NCBI GenBank assembly: GCA_016839845.1
Contig: JAEOTL010000156.1
Location: 1-29,659, forward strand
DNA: 29,659 bases
Source: Promethearchaeota archaeon
GTDB taxonomy: Archaea > Asgardarchaeota > Lokiarchaeia > Sigynarchaeales > SOKP01
Reading direction: 5' to 3'
Below, in pieces: positions 10,301 through 18,241 of the stretch (positions are counted from its first letter, which is position 1; every line of letters begins with the position of its first letter). The notes beneath the pieces are model-generated. The model was not told the origin of the DNA, did no database searches, and saw only the letters and a list, made by a program, of their open reading frames with translations. Position numbers and translations under genes: made by a program.

Positions 10301-10379
10301 CAGAATCTGCTAAATCAATGGAGCTCTGAATACCTGCAATCCCCCCTCCTATAACCAAAACTGCACCGACTTTCTCCAT
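7338..10379 (-). CDS. hdrA: Double-length heterodisulfide reductase subunit A (HdrA), copy 2
   Basis: This 1013-residue HdrA has the same double-FAD layout as the other long copies. The first FAD module has GGGIAG (11-16) and NDCAIC (C55/C58). Its two inserted ferredoxin motifs are canonical here (CTGCGVCAQKCP and CIGCGICQGIC), while the other two long copies have altered spacing. Then follow the CHCGINIG domain, a second FAD module (GGGVSG) and two C-terminal [4Fe-4S] motifs. It lies between two mvhD genes, 2 bases after the upstream one, with GGAGG ahead of its ATG. It has no adjacent HdrB/C gene of its own and may use the HdrD-like protein further upstream. Of the three long copies it is the most divergent, so it may have a separate partner. 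Confidence 0.92.
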   Translation of the reverse strand: MEKVGAVLVIGGGIAGIQSSIDLADSGYKVFLAESTTSIGGVMSQLDKTFPTNDCAICILAPKLVLTGRHENVDILINSTLEKIEGEPGNFEVELTQKTLYLDQNKCTGCGVCAQKCPIEAIDTFNKGLSNNAAISVKFPQAVPLVFSINKEKCIGCGICQGICKAEAIDYELRDTKSVLHVGAIVVAIGFDEYDPTPLKNLGYGKHLNVITSNEFERILSASGPHAGLILRPSDGIIPKKIAFLQCIGSRDKSHGIDYCSSVCCMYTTKEAVIAKEHMNLVNPTIFTMDVRAYGKDFDKYIERAKEEYGIRYIRRRVSSIKEVPDSKDLKIYYENKDGRIIEEIFNLVVLSVGMQPNKTAKELAQKLEIELNEYGFCKTDSFTPVETSRPGIYVCGAFASPKDIPETVIEASAAAGCVNVLLSDARNKLITKKVLPEQIDVSDQPPRIGVFICHCGINIGGVVNVPDVVNYVKTLPDVAYAEHNLYTCSADTQTNIKQKIEDNQLNRVIVASCTPRTHEPLFQATMEEVGLNKYLFEMVNIRDQCSWVHMHDAENATAKSRDLLRMAVAKSRQLVPLQEHEIDVIHKGLIIGGGVSGMTAALNLASQGYETFLVEKEESIGGFAKNIYHTLENNDVQEFLHDLIKEVEDNQLIKVFTQAQITSISGYIGNFTTNIVYSKNKKSIDLDHGIIIVATGAKEHQPKTYKYGQDPRVISQTEFERRLFTTDETTKLNSIVMIQCVGSRNEENPYCSRICCSEAIKNALKVKEINPNIELVILYRDIRTYGFKEKYYNLAREKNVIFLRFDEKIPPKLEIKDKKLKISVNNPDLGDLELNPDLVILSTGLEAPHKENEELAKKLKVPLNEDKFFLEAHVKLRPIDFATDGIFLCGCAHSPKNISESIAQANGAAAQAVKILCSNQIITSGLVATVIEENCIGCGTCVDVCQFNAIELIEKEIEFEDITIITKKSHVNSALCKGCGTCGANCPNSTIVIKHFGFEQISAMISALLLEN

Positions 10380-10381
10380 TA

Positions 10382-11152
10382 TTATCCCTCCTGAATTGAA
10401 ATGAATGTAGGTATTTCTTCTTTTAATTCATCAAGATCGACTAATCCCCTTTGTCTTAAGGTCACTATATGGTTCAATACTTTGTGTGGTTCAATTCGAA
10501 TTTCTTTTGAGATTTCTGGTACTGATTTGCCTTGACTTTTTATTTTCTGTAGTATTTTATGGCGGATGTACTCATTGTGTAAGGTTTTATCAAGAATTTC
10601 TTCAAATTCTTCTTTCGAAATGATCTCATTATATACATTGCCTTCGGTGATAATTTCTCGTTCTCTCCCAACTAATACTCGTAGTCTAGAGTCTTTCAAA
10701 ACGGATTTGATAGCGCTAAAATCATCTATTAATTCCTCTTTATATTCCTCATTCTTTATTGGTGAAGGGCCTAGGTTAATAATATGTTCATTAAATTCAT
10801 TAACTACTTGAGCAAACCGATTACCTTCTGAAGCAGAAACCCAATCTAAACGTAAACGTTCAGAAAATCCAACTAATTTTAGAAGCTTGTCTAGCATATT
10901 CATTTTCATTTCTGTTTCATAATTTCCACTTATATAATGGCAATCACCTGGATGGCATCCTAATACGAGAACCCCATCAATCCTATTAGAGAAGGCTTCA
11001 GCTACAAAAACTGGATCGACCCTTCCACTGCACATAACTCTAATAATCCTAATATTGGGAGAATACTGGATTCTACTTACTCCTGCAAGATCTGCTCCCG
11101 CATAGGAACACCAGTTACATAGAAAACCCAGAATTTTAGGTTTGAAATCCAT
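10382..11152 (-). CDS. mvhD: MvhD with C-terminal winged-helix-like extension
   Basis: Residues 1-130 are an MvhD domain (C12/C15 in LCNWC, C41, C66 and C71 in GCHPGDC). Residues 131-256 are an extra tail with a predicted helix-turn-helix (about 195-242: helices around NEYIRHKILQKI and VPEISKEIRI, then VLNHIVTLRQRGLVDL). This looks like a winged-helix fold. The same kind of segment, including EEF-x-EILD at its start, occurs near the N-terminus of the FrhB-like protein at 16630-18126. That points to a protein-protein docking module as much as to DNA binding. The gene starts 3 bases after the hdrA stop, with GGAGGAG upstream. Confidence 0.88.
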   Translation of the reverse strand: MDFKPKILGFLCNWCSYAGADLAGVSRIQYSPNIRIIRVMCSGRVDPVFVAEAFSNRIDGVLVLGCHPGDCHYISGNYETEMKMNMLDKLLKLVGFSERLRLDWVSASEGNRFAQVVNEFNEHIINLGPSPIKNEEYKEELIDDFSAIKSVLKDSRLRVLVGREREIITEGNVYNEIISKEEFEEILDKTLHNEYIRHKILQKIKSQGKSVPEISKEIRIEPHKVLNHIVTLRQRGLVDLDELKEEIPTFISIQEG

Positions 11153-11155
11153 TGA

Positions 11156-14100
11156 TTATTCTCCTCCGTAGGCTATAATTTCAGATAATATTTGCTCACT
11201 TGTAAAGTGAAATACCTTTATTGCATTTTCTGGACAACTTGCTCCACATACGCCACAACCTTTACAGAGTAATTTATTAATAACGACATTATCCTCGTCA
11301 TTTTTAGAGATGGCATTATATGGACACAACCTTATACACACTTTACATCCTACACATAATTCTTCGTTCACTTCAGCTACTAAACCAGAAGCAATAATGT
11401 CTTCTGAACTTAAAAATCTACTTGCTCTCCCTGCTGCTCCATTCGCTTGAGTAATTGATTCTTGAATGTGCTTTGGCCAATGAGCACAGCCACATAGGAA
11501 AACTCCATCTGTGGCAAAATCAACAGGTCTTAATTTAGCATGAGCCTCTAAGAAAAATCCATTCTTATCCAAGGGAACCTTGAGCATCTTAGCCAACTCA
11601 CCTGAATTCTCTGCGGGAATCATAGGGGGCGATAATATTATAAAATCTGTTTTAAATGTAATGGTATCCTGTAAATTTGTATCAAAAACATTAATTTCAT
11701 ACTTTTCAGGTTCCTTCTTGGTTTTCTTTATTTCTGGAAATTTATCAATATCATATCGTAGAAGGATCGCATCTTTTCTTCTATTAAACAAATATTCCTC
11801 GAATTCCTTCTTAGCCATCTGAAAATCTCTATAAAGAATAATAATTTCGAGATCTGGTTTTATTTCACGTAAAACATTCATATTTTTGATAGCAGTCGCG
11901 CAACATATATTTGAACAATAAGTAACCCCTTCCTTTTCTCTGGCATTTACACAGAGGATAGTAGTAACTCTCTTTATATTATCAAGCCAAGACCTATCGT
12001 CTTCTTTTAATTTTTTTTCTAATTCCAATTGAGTAATAATATTTTTATTTTTGTCAGAATAATGAAATAATTCATCAGGTTTTAGCTCTTGACCTCCGAT
12101 GGCAACAATAATTATACCTACTTTTAAATCTGTTACCTCGTTTTTCGAGTTAGTAATAGATACATCGAAATTCCCAACATATCCCTTAACCTCTTTTACT
12201 TTAGACTCAAGACAGATTTGAATATTTTTATTTTTTTCTGTTTCTTCTTTTATCTGCTTGAGGAATGTAGCAGCATCTTCCTGAGTTGGGTATAATAAAT
12301 ACAGATCGTTCAAAAGACCGCCAAGTCTTTTTTCTTTCTCAATAAGATATACAGGAAATCCTTGTTCTGCAATATTTAATGCTGCAGTCATTCCAGAAAT
12401 ACCACCACCAATAACAAGGGCTTCTTGTATAACTGAGAGTTTTGGTTCTTCCTGTGGGCTTAGTAATCTCGATTTGGCTACAGCCATTTCGATTAAGTCT
12501 CTTGCTTTTTCGGTACCAAGCTCTTTGTCGGTCATATGAACCCAAGAACATTGGTCACGTATATTGGCCATTTCAAAGAGATATTTGTTTAATCCCGCTT
12601 CTTGGCAAGTTTCTTGAAATAATTGTTCATGTGTTCTTGGTGTGCAAGAAGCTACAATAAATCGATTTAGATCATATTCACTAATTACTTCTTTGATTTT
12701 AATTTGAGAATCACTTGAACAAGAATATAGATTGTCTTCACAAAAGACTACATTGGGTAGTTCTTTTACATATTCAATTATGCTTGAGATATCGATATAT
12801 TTGCCAATATTGATGCCACAATGGCAGATAAGCACCCCAATTCGTGGTTCATCAGTTATACTCACTTTTTTCTCTGGGATATCAAACACTTTTTCTTGTA
12901 TTAGAGAATATTTGGCGGAACTTAATAAAGCTGCTACTTGAGAGGCCACCCCACTAGCATCAGCTACAGTTTCTGGTATATCCATTGGTCCTTGGCAAAA
13001 TCCTGCTAAGAAAATACCCTCTTTTGAAGATTTTGATTTAAAAAAGTGAGAACTCTCCTTAAAGAAACGGTATTCATCTAAATCAATGTTTAATATCTGG
13101 GCCAATTCTTCAGTACCATTAGAAGGGACTAGTGGTGTAGCTAACACTACCAAATTCGCTTGAAATTTATTTGGTAATCCCGTTTTTAAATCTTCATAAT
13201 GAATCAATAAATCATTTGATTCTGGATCTTCTATAATCTTGCTAATTTTAGTATGAAAATAATTCACTCCATACTCTTCTTGAGCTCTTTGAGTAAACTC
13301 GTAGAAATTTTTCCCATATGCTCTAATATCGTGTCTAAAGATATAACATTTCGAGTTTTCTGAATGTTCCTTTGTAATTATTGCCTCCTTTGCAATATAC
13401 ATGCAACAAACACTAGAACAATAGGGCACTCGTTCTCGTAAATCTCTTGAGCCAGCACATTGAATAAACGCGATATTTCTTGGTTCTTCCTTGTCACTCG
13501 GACGTATAACGTGCCCGTTAAACGGTCCAGAGGCACATAAGATCCTTTCATATTCAAGAGCAGTTAACACATTTTCATAATTAAGTCCCCATCGTGATGA
13601 TAGATTTTCTGTTGGCATATCGAAACCAGTGGCAACTATGATTGCTCCTACTTTAAATGTTATTTCTTGGGGTTTCTGTTCAAAATCAATTGCTTCTGCT
13701 TCACAAACTTTTTCACATACTCCACATACATCTCTAGTTAATTTTAAACACATCTCAGGATCGATTAAATACACTGGAGGTACAGCTTGAGGAAAGGGAA
13801 CATATACCGATTTTCTTTTCCCTAAGTTCATATCAAAAATATTTGGTGCTTCTATCTTTGGACATTTCGTCGCACAATCCCCGCATCCTTTACATTTTGT
13901 CTCATCAATGTAACGTGGTTTCTTGAGGACAGTAACGTTAAAATTTCCGGCTTTTCCAGATACTTTTTTAACTTCATGGTAGGTGAGTAGTTCGATATTG
14001 GGATTTCTTAAGACTTCCACCATTTTAGGTGCTAATATGCATAAACTACAATCTAAAGTGGGAAAAGTTTTATCTAACTGAGCCATCCTTCCACCTATCG

Positions 14101-14212
14101 AGGGAGTTTTTTCCACAAGATATACTTTAAAGCCCATTTCGGTTAGATCTAATGAGGATTGAATCCCTGCAATTCCTCCTCCAATGACTAATACTGATCC
14201 TTCCATAATCAT
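11156..14212 (-). CDS. hdrA: Double-length heterodisulfide reductase subunit A (HdrA), copy 3
   Basis: This 1018-residue HdrA is very similar to copy 1 at 1217-4312. It shares the first FAD module with CSLCILAPKMVEV, the unusual inserted motif KCKGCGDCATKCPKIE, the second one spaced C-x7-CGVCEKVC, the central CHCGINIGK domain, a second FAD module and two C-terminal ferredoxin motifs. With the preceding hdrD and the following mvhD it forms a module parallel to 762-5592, which suggests duplication. The first ATG overlaps the hdrD stop (ATGA). The next ATG at 14206 (MEGSV) has better spacing from GGAGG and matches the paralogue start, so either may be used. Confidence 0.93.
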   Translation of the reverse strand: MIMEGSVLVIGGGIAGIQSSLDLTEMGFKVYLVEKTPSIGGRMAQLDKTFPTLDCSLCILAPKMVEVLRNPNIELLTYHEVKKVSGKAGNFNVTVLKKPRYIDETKCKGCGDCATKCPKIEAPNIFDMNLGKRKSVYVPFPQAVPPVYLIDPEMCLKLTRDVCGVCEKVCEAEAIDFEQKPQEITFKVGAIIVATGFDMPTENLSSRWGLNYENVLTALEYERILCASGPFNGHVIRPSDKEEPRNIAFIQCAGSRDLRERVPYCSSVCCMYIAKEAIITKEHSENSKCYIFRHDIRAYGKNFYEFTQRAQEEYGVNYFHTKISKIIEDPESNDLLIHYEDLKTGLPNKFQANLVVLATPLVPSNGTEELAQILNIDLDEYRFFKESSHFFKSKSSKEGIFLAGFCQGPMDIPETVADASGVASQVAALLSSAKYSLIQEKVFDIPEKKVSITDEPRIGVLICHCGINIGKYIDISSIIEYVKELPNVVFCEDNLYSCSSDSQIKIKEVISEYDLNRFIVASCTPRTHEQLFQETCQEAGLNKYLFEMANIRDQCSWVHMTDKELGTEKARDLIEMAVAKSRLLSPQEEPKLSVIQEALVIGGGISGMTAALNIAEQGFPVYLIEKEKRLGGLLNDLYLLYPTQEDAATFLKQIKEETEKNKNIQICLESKVKEVKGYVGNFDVSITNSKNEVTDLKVGIIIVAIGGQELKPDELFHYSDKNKNIITQLELEKKLKEDDRSWLDNIKRVTTILCVNAREKEGVTYCSNICCATAIKNMNVLREIKPDLEIIILYRDFQMAKKEFEEYLFNRRKDAILLRYDIDKFPEIKKTKKEPEKYEINVFDTNLQDTITFKTDFIILSPPMIPAENSGELAKMLKVPLDKNGFFLEAHAKLRPVDFATDGVFLCGCAHWPKHIQESITQANGAAGRASRFLSSEDIIASGLVAEVNEELCVGCKVCIRLCPYNAISKNDEDNVVINKLLCKGCGVCGASCPENAIKVFHFTSEQILSEIIAYGGE

Positions 14213-15486
14213 TCTCCTCCTGAATTTTTATCTGGCTCTTTAATATCAATCAAGTCTACTAAAAATTCTGAGAAATCCAATATTTCAACTGATGAGAAAT
14301 CCTCATAATCTTTCTTAAGGCATGATAAATGGATACGACATTTTGGACAAGAAGTAATCAATTTATTTCCTACAGATTGAGCTTCTGAAAGTCGTTTATA
14401 TCTTAATGCTTTCGAGCGTTCATTACAATTCATCCAGGAATTTACACCACAACAATAAGATCTCTCCTGATTATGTTCCATTTCTTTAAATTCATACCCA
14501 ATTAGCTTGAAATGATCAAAGCTCTCCCGAACATTTTTAATTAACTTGTTATCTTTTGGTAAAAATCGGCTCAATCTACACGGATCGTGAAATGTAAAGG
14601 GGATTGGTTCATTTGTAGTGTTGGAATTCTTAAATTGAATTTTACCTGCTTTCCAATTCTCAAAAACGTACTCGATTATGTGTTTAACTTTAAATTTTTC
14701 AGCAAAATCATCAAATAATTTTGGATAATCGATTTTAAAGGTTCTATAACATTCCGCACATGCAGTTATAATAGTGGAAACGCCAGTTTCCTCAAATCGT
14801 TTTTTATTTTTCTTCGCTAAATCTATAAAACGCTCAAATTTGGCTTGTCCCCAAAACAAGTCATGTCCGCAACAAATTTCATCTTTAAGAACGACAATAG
14901 GTTCTTTTTCTAATTTGGAGAGTATTTTTAGAGTATTTGATGCTATAGAATCTAAATCTTGAAAATCATAACCAAAAAATGGTAAACATCCGACATAGTA
15001 TAATATATTCCCCTTATCTGATATTTTACAACCTTTTGGGATCCAATCTAATGGTCTTTCTATATGAATAGTATCCTGACTCATCATTTCTGCCATTAGG
15101 GGATACATCCCTTTATGAGCAATAGTACGGTCAAAATTCTGTATATCTTTCATACGCATTTTATATCTAGCAATACGTACAATATCAGCAAAATTAATTT
15201 CTTTGGGACACATTTGAAGACAGCTATTGCACATTAAACAGTCCCATAATACCCCACTATTGAGTATTTCCTCTTCAAAACCTTCCAAAATCATCTGAAT
15301 AATTCTACTGGGGGTAAATTTCTGTACTTTACTAATTTGACAGACTCCGGAACACCGACCGCATTGATAGCAGTGTTTTAATAATTTTTTTAAATTTGGT
15401 TCGTGAATTTTAAGTAAAAAGGAATCTAATTCATCGTCTTTCTCCTGAGCTTCTTTTTCAAGTTTACTTTCGGTAATAAAACTCAC
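14209..15486 (-). CDS. hdrD: HdrD-like HdrC-HdrB fusion protein, copy 2
   Basis: This 425-residue paralogue of the fusion at 4312-5592 has two ferredoxin motifs (CYQCGRCSGVC and CLMCNSCLQMC) followed by two complete CCG motifs (EICCGHDLFWGQ...CAEC and YCCGVNSWMNCN...CPKC). It is the presumed disulfide-reducing subunit working with the HdrA encoded next. It appears to start at GTG, whose first G overlaps a GGAG motif, and no ATG is available nearby in frame. It ends in TGA, overlapping the hdrA ATG, which shows that UGA also serves as a normal stop in this genome. Confidence 0.87.
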   Translation of the reverse strand: MSFITESKLEKEAQEKDDELDSFLLKIHEPNLKKLLKHCYQCGRCSGVCQISKVQKFTPSRIIQMILEGFEEEILNSGVLWDCLMCNSCLQMCPKEINFADIVRIARYKMRMKDIQNFDRTIAHKGMYPLMAEMMSQDTIHIERPLDWIPKGCKISDKGNILYYVGCLPFFGYDFQDLDSIASNTLKILSKLEKEPIVVLKDEICCGHDLFWGQAKFERFIDLAKKNKKRFEETGVSTIITACAECYRTFKIDYPKLFDDFAEKFKVKHIIEYVFENWKAGKIQFKNSNTTNEPIPFTFHDPCRLSRFLPKDNKLIKNVRESFDHFKLIGYEFKEMEHNQERSYCCGVNSWMNCNERSKALRYKRLSEAQSVGNKLITSCPKCRIHLSCLKKDYEDFSSVEILDFSEFLVDLIDIKEPDKNSGGE

Positions 15487-15490
15487 TCCA

Positions 15491-16609
15491 TTATTGTAGA
15501 TTATTCATGTAATTTTCATTACGCTTCATTTTTGAATAAGAAAATTTAGTAATTAGTTCTTTCATCTGATTAAGATTTGTACCCTCTAAATCTGTACATT
15601 TAATAATATTCTCGTTTAATACTTTGGAAAGAAGGCTCATTCCCTTGTCTGTACGTGGAATTATAGTTGTAAATTTTTCCTTTGAGCCTAATCCCCCAAA
15701 AGAAATATCGGCATAAATATTAGTAAAATCACTGCACGCATTGCATGCAGGACGCATATAATCTTTAAGTTTTTCAAAGGGGATTTCTACAATTTTCTCC
15801 CCCGATCCATGGTTTTTCAGTTTAAGAATCATTTTTTCCTTAATATTTATTTTTGTAATATTCTCAAACTCTACGTTAAATTCAGTTTCGAACTTCTCTA
15901 CTTGAGATTTATCGAATAGAAAATTTTCGTAGCAAAATAACCCTAGACAGATTTCAATATTTTCTGAGGGTGTTACTCCTAAATCTTGCATGCATCTAAT
16001 AGTATAGATTTGACAAGGAGTCCCAACTACAGCTAATTTTTTGAATTTATAAAAATTTAATTTGGGAATTGAACGTGTATAGGTACAAAATTTCTGAATT
16101 TCATCCAATTGAGAAGATACTTCTAAAGTTGCACCAGAACTTTGAATTAATCCATCTTTATCATCAACGAAGGTTGCATCTCGTGAAAAAGGAACTTTAG
16201 TTTGAGCAACAATTGCACCATCAATTAGCTTTTTCTCGAGCATATAATTAATAATGGATGTGACTACACCACCATCTGTCCCATGTTTCAGGAAAATTTC
16301 ATCGCTAGATTGACAAGAATAAATTTCTGGAGCATAACCGAGTGGTGCTGATTTAAAGTCAGAAAATCTGAAGGTATTGTTCAAATCATCATCTAAAATA
16401 TGAGTTTGAGGACAGATATAATAACATATTCCACATTCAAGGCAATTTTCTTTATTTATATATATAGGAGGTGAATATGGTTTACCTTCTTCAAAACCAA
16501 TTATATTGTATTCAGCAGAACTACAAAAACTTACACAACCTCCACATTCTTGGCATATCCCTTTATTATGCACTTCATCAATTAAATCTTGAAAAGTTTT
16601 TGAACTCAT
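15491..16609 (-). CDS. frhB: FrhB-like F420-binding iron-sulfur flavoprotein
   Basis: This 372-residue protein belongs to the coenzyme F420 hydrogenase/dehydrogenase beta-subunit family, which uses FAD and [4Fe-4S] clusters to exchange hydride with F420. Two N-terminal ferredoxin motifs are visible (C19/22/25/29 and CLECGICYYICP). They are followed by GTDGGVVTSI, VVGTPCQI, GLFCYENF and a C-terminal CNACSDFTNIYADISFGG motif. It lies 4 bases ahead of hdrD and 20 bases after another frhB-like gene, so it is probably cotranscribed. In this setting it could connect the Hdr complex to reduced F420. F420 use is a family-level inference. Confidence 0.88.
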   Translation of the reverse strand: MSSKTFQDLIDEVHNKGICQECGGCVSFCSSAEYNIIGFEEGKPYSPPIYINKENCLECGICYYICPQTHILDDDLNNTFRFSDFKSAPLGYAPEIYSCQSSDEIFLKHGTDGGVVTSIINYMLEKKLIDGAIVAQTKVPFSRDATFVDDKDGLIQSSGATLEVSSQLDEIQKFCTYTRSIPKLNFYKFKKLAVVGTPCQIYTIRCMQDLGVTPSENIEICLGLFCYENFLFDKSQVEKFETEFNVEFENITKINIKEKMILKLKNHGSGEKIVEIPFEKLKDYMRPACNACSDFTNIYADISFGGLGSKEKFTTIIPRTDKGMSLLSKVLNENIIKCTDLEGTNLNQMKELITKFSYSKMKRNENYMNNLQ

Positions 16610-16629
16610 GATGGTTTAGATGTTCTAGA

Positions 16630-18126
16630 TTATTCCTTCACCAAATTGATTGGTTTACAATTTTTTCTTTTAATGCCAGCAATTCTTTCAACTAAAGATT
16701 GTCCTGGCTTAACGTCTTTTAGGCTTGTTGACTCTATCAATCCTGCCTTAATTACAGCTTTATAGAGACTTTCTCCTTCCTTGGAACGTGTAATCACTGT
16801 TGACCAACCGCCTTGGGAACCAATGGATCCTACTGATATATCCGCATAATCCGATGTTAGGTCTTCACAGTAATGGCAATTATTCCGAGCATAGGATTGA
16901 ACTTCTTTTAAGGGTACGTTAAGTTCTTCTCCAGATTTTAGGTTTATTATAAATTTCCCTTTATCTATGTTCATTTTAGTCAATTCATTAATATCCTGAG
17001 CAAATTTCTCTTTAGTTAGCTTAATAATGTCCTCATAGGAGAAAGACTCCATACAAAACAGGCCTATTTTATACTTGATATTTTTAAAGAATGGGAGTCC
17101 ACTCGGTAGCATTCTTCCTTTCTCGATTGCTTTCATCATACATGGTACACCCACAACTGCAATGTTATTATATGATTTAGCTTTATCAATAATGGTTAAG
17201 GAAGGTGAATTCGCGTACTTCGTTCCTCCTGTTTTATACAAATCATTTACATTATCGACAATCACGGGTTCCGGCCTCCATAAATCGCTTGAATGTTGGA
17301 CAGCTATGATTGCATCAACTAATTCATTAGAAAGTAAATATTCGAGTATAGAGGTTACAATACCCCCATCTTGCCTAACTTTCTTAATCTCATTCTTTGT
17401 TGTTGTGGCTGAATATGAATTAATATAACCAGAAATCTTTTCTGAGAATTTTAAAGATTTATCAAGTTTTTTTATACTTTTTGTGGCTTGGTCAATTTGA
17501 AAAGAGCGAGGACAAACTGTGTAACATAATCCACATTTCATACAAATATTCTCATCAATGTCAAGAGTATCTGCGGTCACCTTAATCGCATTTACAGGGC
17601 AAACTGAAGAACACCAGCCACATTGGCAACATACTCCCGCACTAAAAACTATTGAAACTGGTTCAAAATATTGTTCCATAAAATCTTCAGGTAAATCTTT
17701 TGCTTGATACCTATAGAAGTACTCCGCTTCTTCAACTTCTTTTTCTTCCCCCTTTATTTTTTTTATAACTTTCTTAACTTTGACCTCAATTTCTTCCGCA
17801 ACATACCCCTGTTCCTTTAGATAAATAATGTCTCGAATTACATTTTCAGGGGGAAATTTCTTAATTATTTTTACTATCTCTTCTAAAAATAAGGGTTTTT
17901 TGCTTTGTAACTCTTCTAATACTAATTTTCGCTCAGTTTCGGCATCAATCATAGCGTCTAAAATTTCATAAAATTCTTCTTCTGAGTATTTTTCAGATTG
18001 TAAGATTTCATCTTTTGCTTCAAAAAAAGCTCTTACTTGAAAATTTTCAATTGCACCATATGTTGCTTCTAACAACTCTTTTGGTTTAACTTCATTAAAG
18101 AAACTGTCTTTACTTAATTGAACCAA
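16630..18126 (-). CDS. frhB: FrhB-like flavoprotein with N-terminal winged-helix-like domain
   Basis: This 498-residue protein has an extra N-terminal part of about 150 residues ahead of an FrhB core. The extra part contains EEFYEILDAMID and a helical segment (about 66-112) ending in IIYLKEQGYVAEE, which resembles the tail of the MvhD at 10382-11152. A lysine/glutamate-rich linker (118-136) follows. The core has ferredoxin motifs at C166/169/172/176 and C195/198/201/205, then QDGGIVTSI, VVGVPCMM, GLFCMESF and CHYCEDLTSDYADISVGS. Translation seems to start at TTG, 7 bases after an AAGGT motif; no in-frame ATG fits. A TATA-like element just upstream suggests its own promoter. Confidence 0.87.
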   Translation of the reverse strand: MVQLSKDSFFNEVKPKELLEATYGAIENFQVRAFFEAKDEILQSEKYSEEEFYEILDAMIDAETERKLVLEELQSKKPLFLEEIVKIIKKFPPENVIRDIIYLKEQGYVAEEIEVKVKKVIKKIKGEEKEVEEAEYFYRYQAKDLPEDFMEQYFEPVSIVFSAGVCCQCGWCSSVCPVNAIKVTADTLDIDENICMKCGLCYTVCPRSFQIDQATKSIKKLDKSLKFSEKISGYINSYSATTTKNEIKKVRQDGGIVTSILEYLLSNELVDAIIAVQHSSDLWRPEPVIVDNVNDLYKTGGTKYANSPSLTIIDKAKSYNNIAVVGVPCMMKAIEKGRMLPSGLPFFKNIKYKIGLFCMESFSYEDIIKLTKEKFAQDINELTKMNIDKGKFIINLKSGEELNVPLKEVQSYARNNCHYCEDLTSDYADISVGSIGSQGGWSTVITRSKEGESLYKAVIKAGLIESTSLKDVKPGQSLVERIAGIKRKNCKPINLVKE

Positions 18127-18146
18127 ATTTCAAACCTTTTTTTGTC

Positions 18147-18160
18147 AATATAATTTATTT
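18147..18160 (-). promoter_or_regulatory. TATA-like element upstream of the frhB operon
   Basis: On the minus strand AAATAAATTATATT lies about 25-30 bases before the TTG start at 18126, directly after the SECIS-like hairpin. It suggests that the frhB-frhB-hdrD-hdrA-mvhD array is transcribed separately from the selenoprotein unit. Confidence 0.35.
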
Positions 18161-18175
18161 ATGATTTCTAAAACA

Positions 18176-18241
18176 CCCCCTCCAGCGCAAGGATTGTCCC
18201 CTTGTAACTAGAATTTTTTACAAGGCTCATTCAATGGGGGC
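18176..18241 (-). promoter_or_regulatory. SECIS-like element (eukaryote-like type)
   Basis: Read on the minus strand, AATGAG is followed by an 8-bp perfect stem (CCTTGTAA with TTACAAGG) closed by a 10-base loop beginning AAAA, then GGAC. The ATGA before the stem and GGA after it can form tandem G.A/A.G pairs, the core of a eukaryotic-type SECIS, with unpaired adenines in the apical loop. Below the core ATT/AAT and an outer CCCCC/GGGGG pairing close a lower stem; the 3' arm holds an extra short UCC/GGA hairpin. It sits immediately after two genes with in-frame UGA codons. Its 5' arm overlaps the end of mvhD, and the TGA there is part of the core. Folding and function are inferred by eye. Confidence 0.78.

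Noticed and set aside
11580..12941. Several small open frames on the opposite strand of the hdrA genes
   Set aside because: They lie wholly antisense to well-supported genes, have no ribosome-binding sites or known motifs, and look like frame shadows.
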